Assembly: GCA_028023455.1 (NCBI GenBank)
Contig: JAQFVV010006255.1
Location: forward strand, 1,672,001-1,736,000
Length of the DNA: 64,000 bases
Direction of reading: 5' to 3'
Source: Epiperipatus broadwayi
Lineage: Eukaryota; Onychophora; Udeonychophora; Euonychophora; Peripatidae
In this document: one piece after another, positions 62,052-64,000 of the stretch
Numbering within the stretch: position 1 is the first letter of the stretch
How the letters are laid out: every line of letters begins with the position of its first letter
Notes under the pieces: generated by a model
Told to the model about the DNA's origin: nothing
The model's database searches: none
The model's input: the letters and a program-made list of their open reading frames with translations, nothing else
Translations under genes and position numbers: made by a program

Positions 62052-62379
62052 AGTAGTAAACAAAAATAACATAATGTTTAACCCCAAACTACTTTGTTTA
62101 CATCTTATAACCATGAAAACATTAAATACTATAAATAAATGAGAAGTACATAGAAATAATAGTTAAAATAATGAATTAAAAAAATATCTGTGGAGTAGAA
62201 TACTTTCACAAATTAGTACTTATGATAACAATATGTAAGTGATGCTGTTTGAAAGACACTTGATTGTATTCTTGAGAAAAATGACTGATGCTATAAAAAT
62301 CGTTATTTAATTAAAAAATAAATGAATATAAAACCTTACTCTTATGACAAAAGTATTTGCTCCTATAATACATCTCTTT

Positions 62380-63010
62380 TAGAAATATATCTAATCCAAC
62401 TCTATTATAGTCTCTTAATTGTTTCAATGATATCAGTATTACCTGCTTGTTTTCTCATTCATATATTTTATTTTCAGTATCTTCTTGTTAATCCTAACAC
62501 TTATGTCTCCATACTTTATTGAGTGGTCTGAAGTCTCTATATTGCTTTTGTGTTAAGTGTTCAAGTTTTACATCCATATGTAAGAACTGATAAAACATGT
62601 GTAGGCATATTCTCTTTCTGCCAAAAGCATTTCATTCAAGTTTAATTGTATGATTAATTTCAACAATTATATTTCCATTTGTATTATTATTCTTACCAAG
62701 AGACTTGTACTTGATAACTTCTTTTAATTAATGATCAATTTTTAATCTCTTCTTCTGAGAAAGTCCATTGAATATTAGTTTTTTTAGCATTTATCTTAGG
62801 TCCTATTTTCTTACTTTCATCTGATAACTTCAGCATTCTTTCCTGAAGCTCTGATATATTATTTGTAAAAACAACTACATCATCTGCAAAATCTAGAGAC
62901 TTTAAAATTTTTCATTTAACTTTACTCCTTTAGCTCTTCATTTTAATCCACAAAATACTTCTTATAAAAATTCTATAAAAAGTTTTGGAGATACTTTATA
63001 TATCTTAGAT
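62380..63010 (-). pseudogene. RTE-like reverse transcriptase fragment with intact FADD motif
   Basis: On the minus strand from about 62905 one frame stays open for over 40 codons: DFADDVVVFTNNISELQERM, then LKLSDESKKIGPKINAKKTN. This covers the catalytic palm motif and the following helix of APE/RT elements. Frameshifts follow, but the order continues down to about 62400 with counterparts of LKxxVFNxxVLPV near 62600-62560. The fragment matches 29100-29760 closely in layout. It is the best preserved RT core in the window, yet incomplete at both ends. Confidence 0.78.
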
Positions 63011-63297
63011 TTAAGATTTGTGTAATGCATATCTTAACATCCTTGGAGGACATACATGATAGGTTAAACCTATATATTTTGAATGAAAGTACTGTATATG
63101 TATTTAACAATGTGAATCTAATTTTTATATGCAAAATTAAATATTGTAGATTAATTCTTTTCGTATTTTATTATGGTAATTTTTTTTTATAGTAAGTGTG
63201 AACTATTTATTTTTGGAACTATAAATCTTTAATGAAGTATTAGTTTTTTTAAAATAAAAGATTGAAAAAATATCTCATAATTATTCTACAAAGAACA
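63011..63297. other. AT-rich spacer
   Basis: No feature supported. Confidence 0.4.
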
Positions 63298-63352
63298 AGC
63301 AGTTGTCCCGGGTTCGTTTCCAGGCCGATGTTTTGCCATATGGAAAAAAAAG
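63298..63352 (+). mobile_element. 5'-truncated copy of the 105-bp tRNA-SINE
   Basis: GCAGTTGTCCCGGGTTCGTT then TCCAGGCCGATG, a TGCCATATGG-like body and A8 correspond to the second half of the SINE at 36177-36281. It lacks the internal extra 8-10 bp of those copies, so it may be nearer to the ancestral form. AAAGAACAA before and AAAGAGCAA after could be an imperfect target duplication. Confidence 0.7.
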
Positions 63353-64000
63353 AGCAAATTTATATTTATACATTATATTTATATATATATATTTTATAAA
63401 ATAACATGTAAATAATTTCAGACAATAATAAAGAATTTAATATACAGTTTTCTATCAGCATTAATGATGCGAATCAAACATTATTATAAATTGAAATATA
63501 TATTTTTCAGTATCACGAGGATTTTCCTTTGTCTATATATTTAAATGAATTGAAACTATAATTTTTAAGAAAGTAAGCCAAGTTTTTCTTGTGAATGTAA
63601 TTTATATTATTTCAATATCATATATTTGTATTAATAGCCAATTGGTGATTGCCTTCTTTGTGGTGTAGAATGCCAAACTAATAGATTTGTTCCAATAATG
63701 ACTGCTTTTCATTGAGATCAGTCCAATGGATAGAATATATTAATATTGTAGCCATTGATACTCTTAATAAACATAGTGGATATAAATTAAATCAAAGTTT
63801 TAATGCTTACAATTATAAAATCATAATAGAAATCATTCATGCGATTGAAAATGTAATATTCTAATTAAAAGAAAGTATTAAAATAATGAGGGGGGGGGGT
63901 ATCACAAATGCATACTGTTATACCTATATGAAAAAATTGAAAATAATAAAACTTTATTTATATCTGAATTTTATTTAAAAATAAAAAGTATATCTTTGGA
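63353..64000. other. AT-rich stretch, nothing recognised
   Basis: Contains a G10 run near 63890 and (TA)n near 63379. No ORF is supported. Confidence 0.4.

Overview
This window reads as AT-rich (clearly over 70 % A+T by eye), non-coding DNA from an animal nuclear genome. No bacterial, organellar or viral gene layout is present. Nothing fixes the species. The evidence for an animal is the mix of decayed non-LTR retrotransposons (APE endonuclease plus reverse transcriptase of RTE type), hAT-type DNA transposons, tRNA-derived SINEs with target-site duplications, MITE-like palindromes and many (TA)n tracts. No complete host protein gene can be seen. The only hints of host genes are three very short lysine-coding segments with good splice signals at 471-509, 9383-9410 and 16454-16473, the last followed by a stop codon, AATAAA and a GT-rich stretch. 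There is also one weak first-exon candidate at 45306-45349.

Layout. 1-10 kb: a degenerate reverse-transcriptase copy (minus strand, 1.1-2.6 kb), a 1.6-kb foldback repeat (3003-4609), a 284-bp palindromic MITE, a 331-bp hAT MITE with a perfect 8-bp target-site duplication, and a 200-bp palindrome. 10.9-12.4 kb: a 1.49-kb DNA transposon with 39-bp terminal inverted repeats and a perfect 8-bp duplication. 12.4-21 kb: mostly featureless AT-rich DNA with one tRNA-derived SINE and a tandem repeat. 21-24 kb: a decayed hAT transposase on the minus strand. 24-31 kb: an RTE endonuclease (plus strand), a cluster of foldback repeats, then a second RTE copy (minus strand). 35.9-36.3 kb: two 105-bp tRNA-SINEs in opposite orientation, each with its own duplication. 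37.5-38.5 kb: nested inverted and tandem repeats. 41-42.4 kb: more of the foldback family. 45-47.3 kb: a comparatively repeat-free stretch with a series of hairpins. 51.2-52.7 kb: a 1.44-kb element with inverted ends. 53.6-54.9 kb: an uninterrupted run of 202 C followed by about 1 kb of plus strand almost without C, lying inside one copy of the foldback family. 55-61 kb: several more foldback copies, including a 735-bp near-perfect palindrome. 60.1-63 kb: two more RTE reverse-transcriptase fragments and a 383-bp foldback element.

The genes here do not work together as a pathway. The window is a record of transposition. The most distinctive feature is a dispersed family of about 400-bp units, often arranged as head-to-head palindromes. 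Their outer ends carry a tRNA B-box-like motif facing outward. At least nine copies or part copies lie between 25.8 and 61.1 kb, and none is explained by a coding region in the window.
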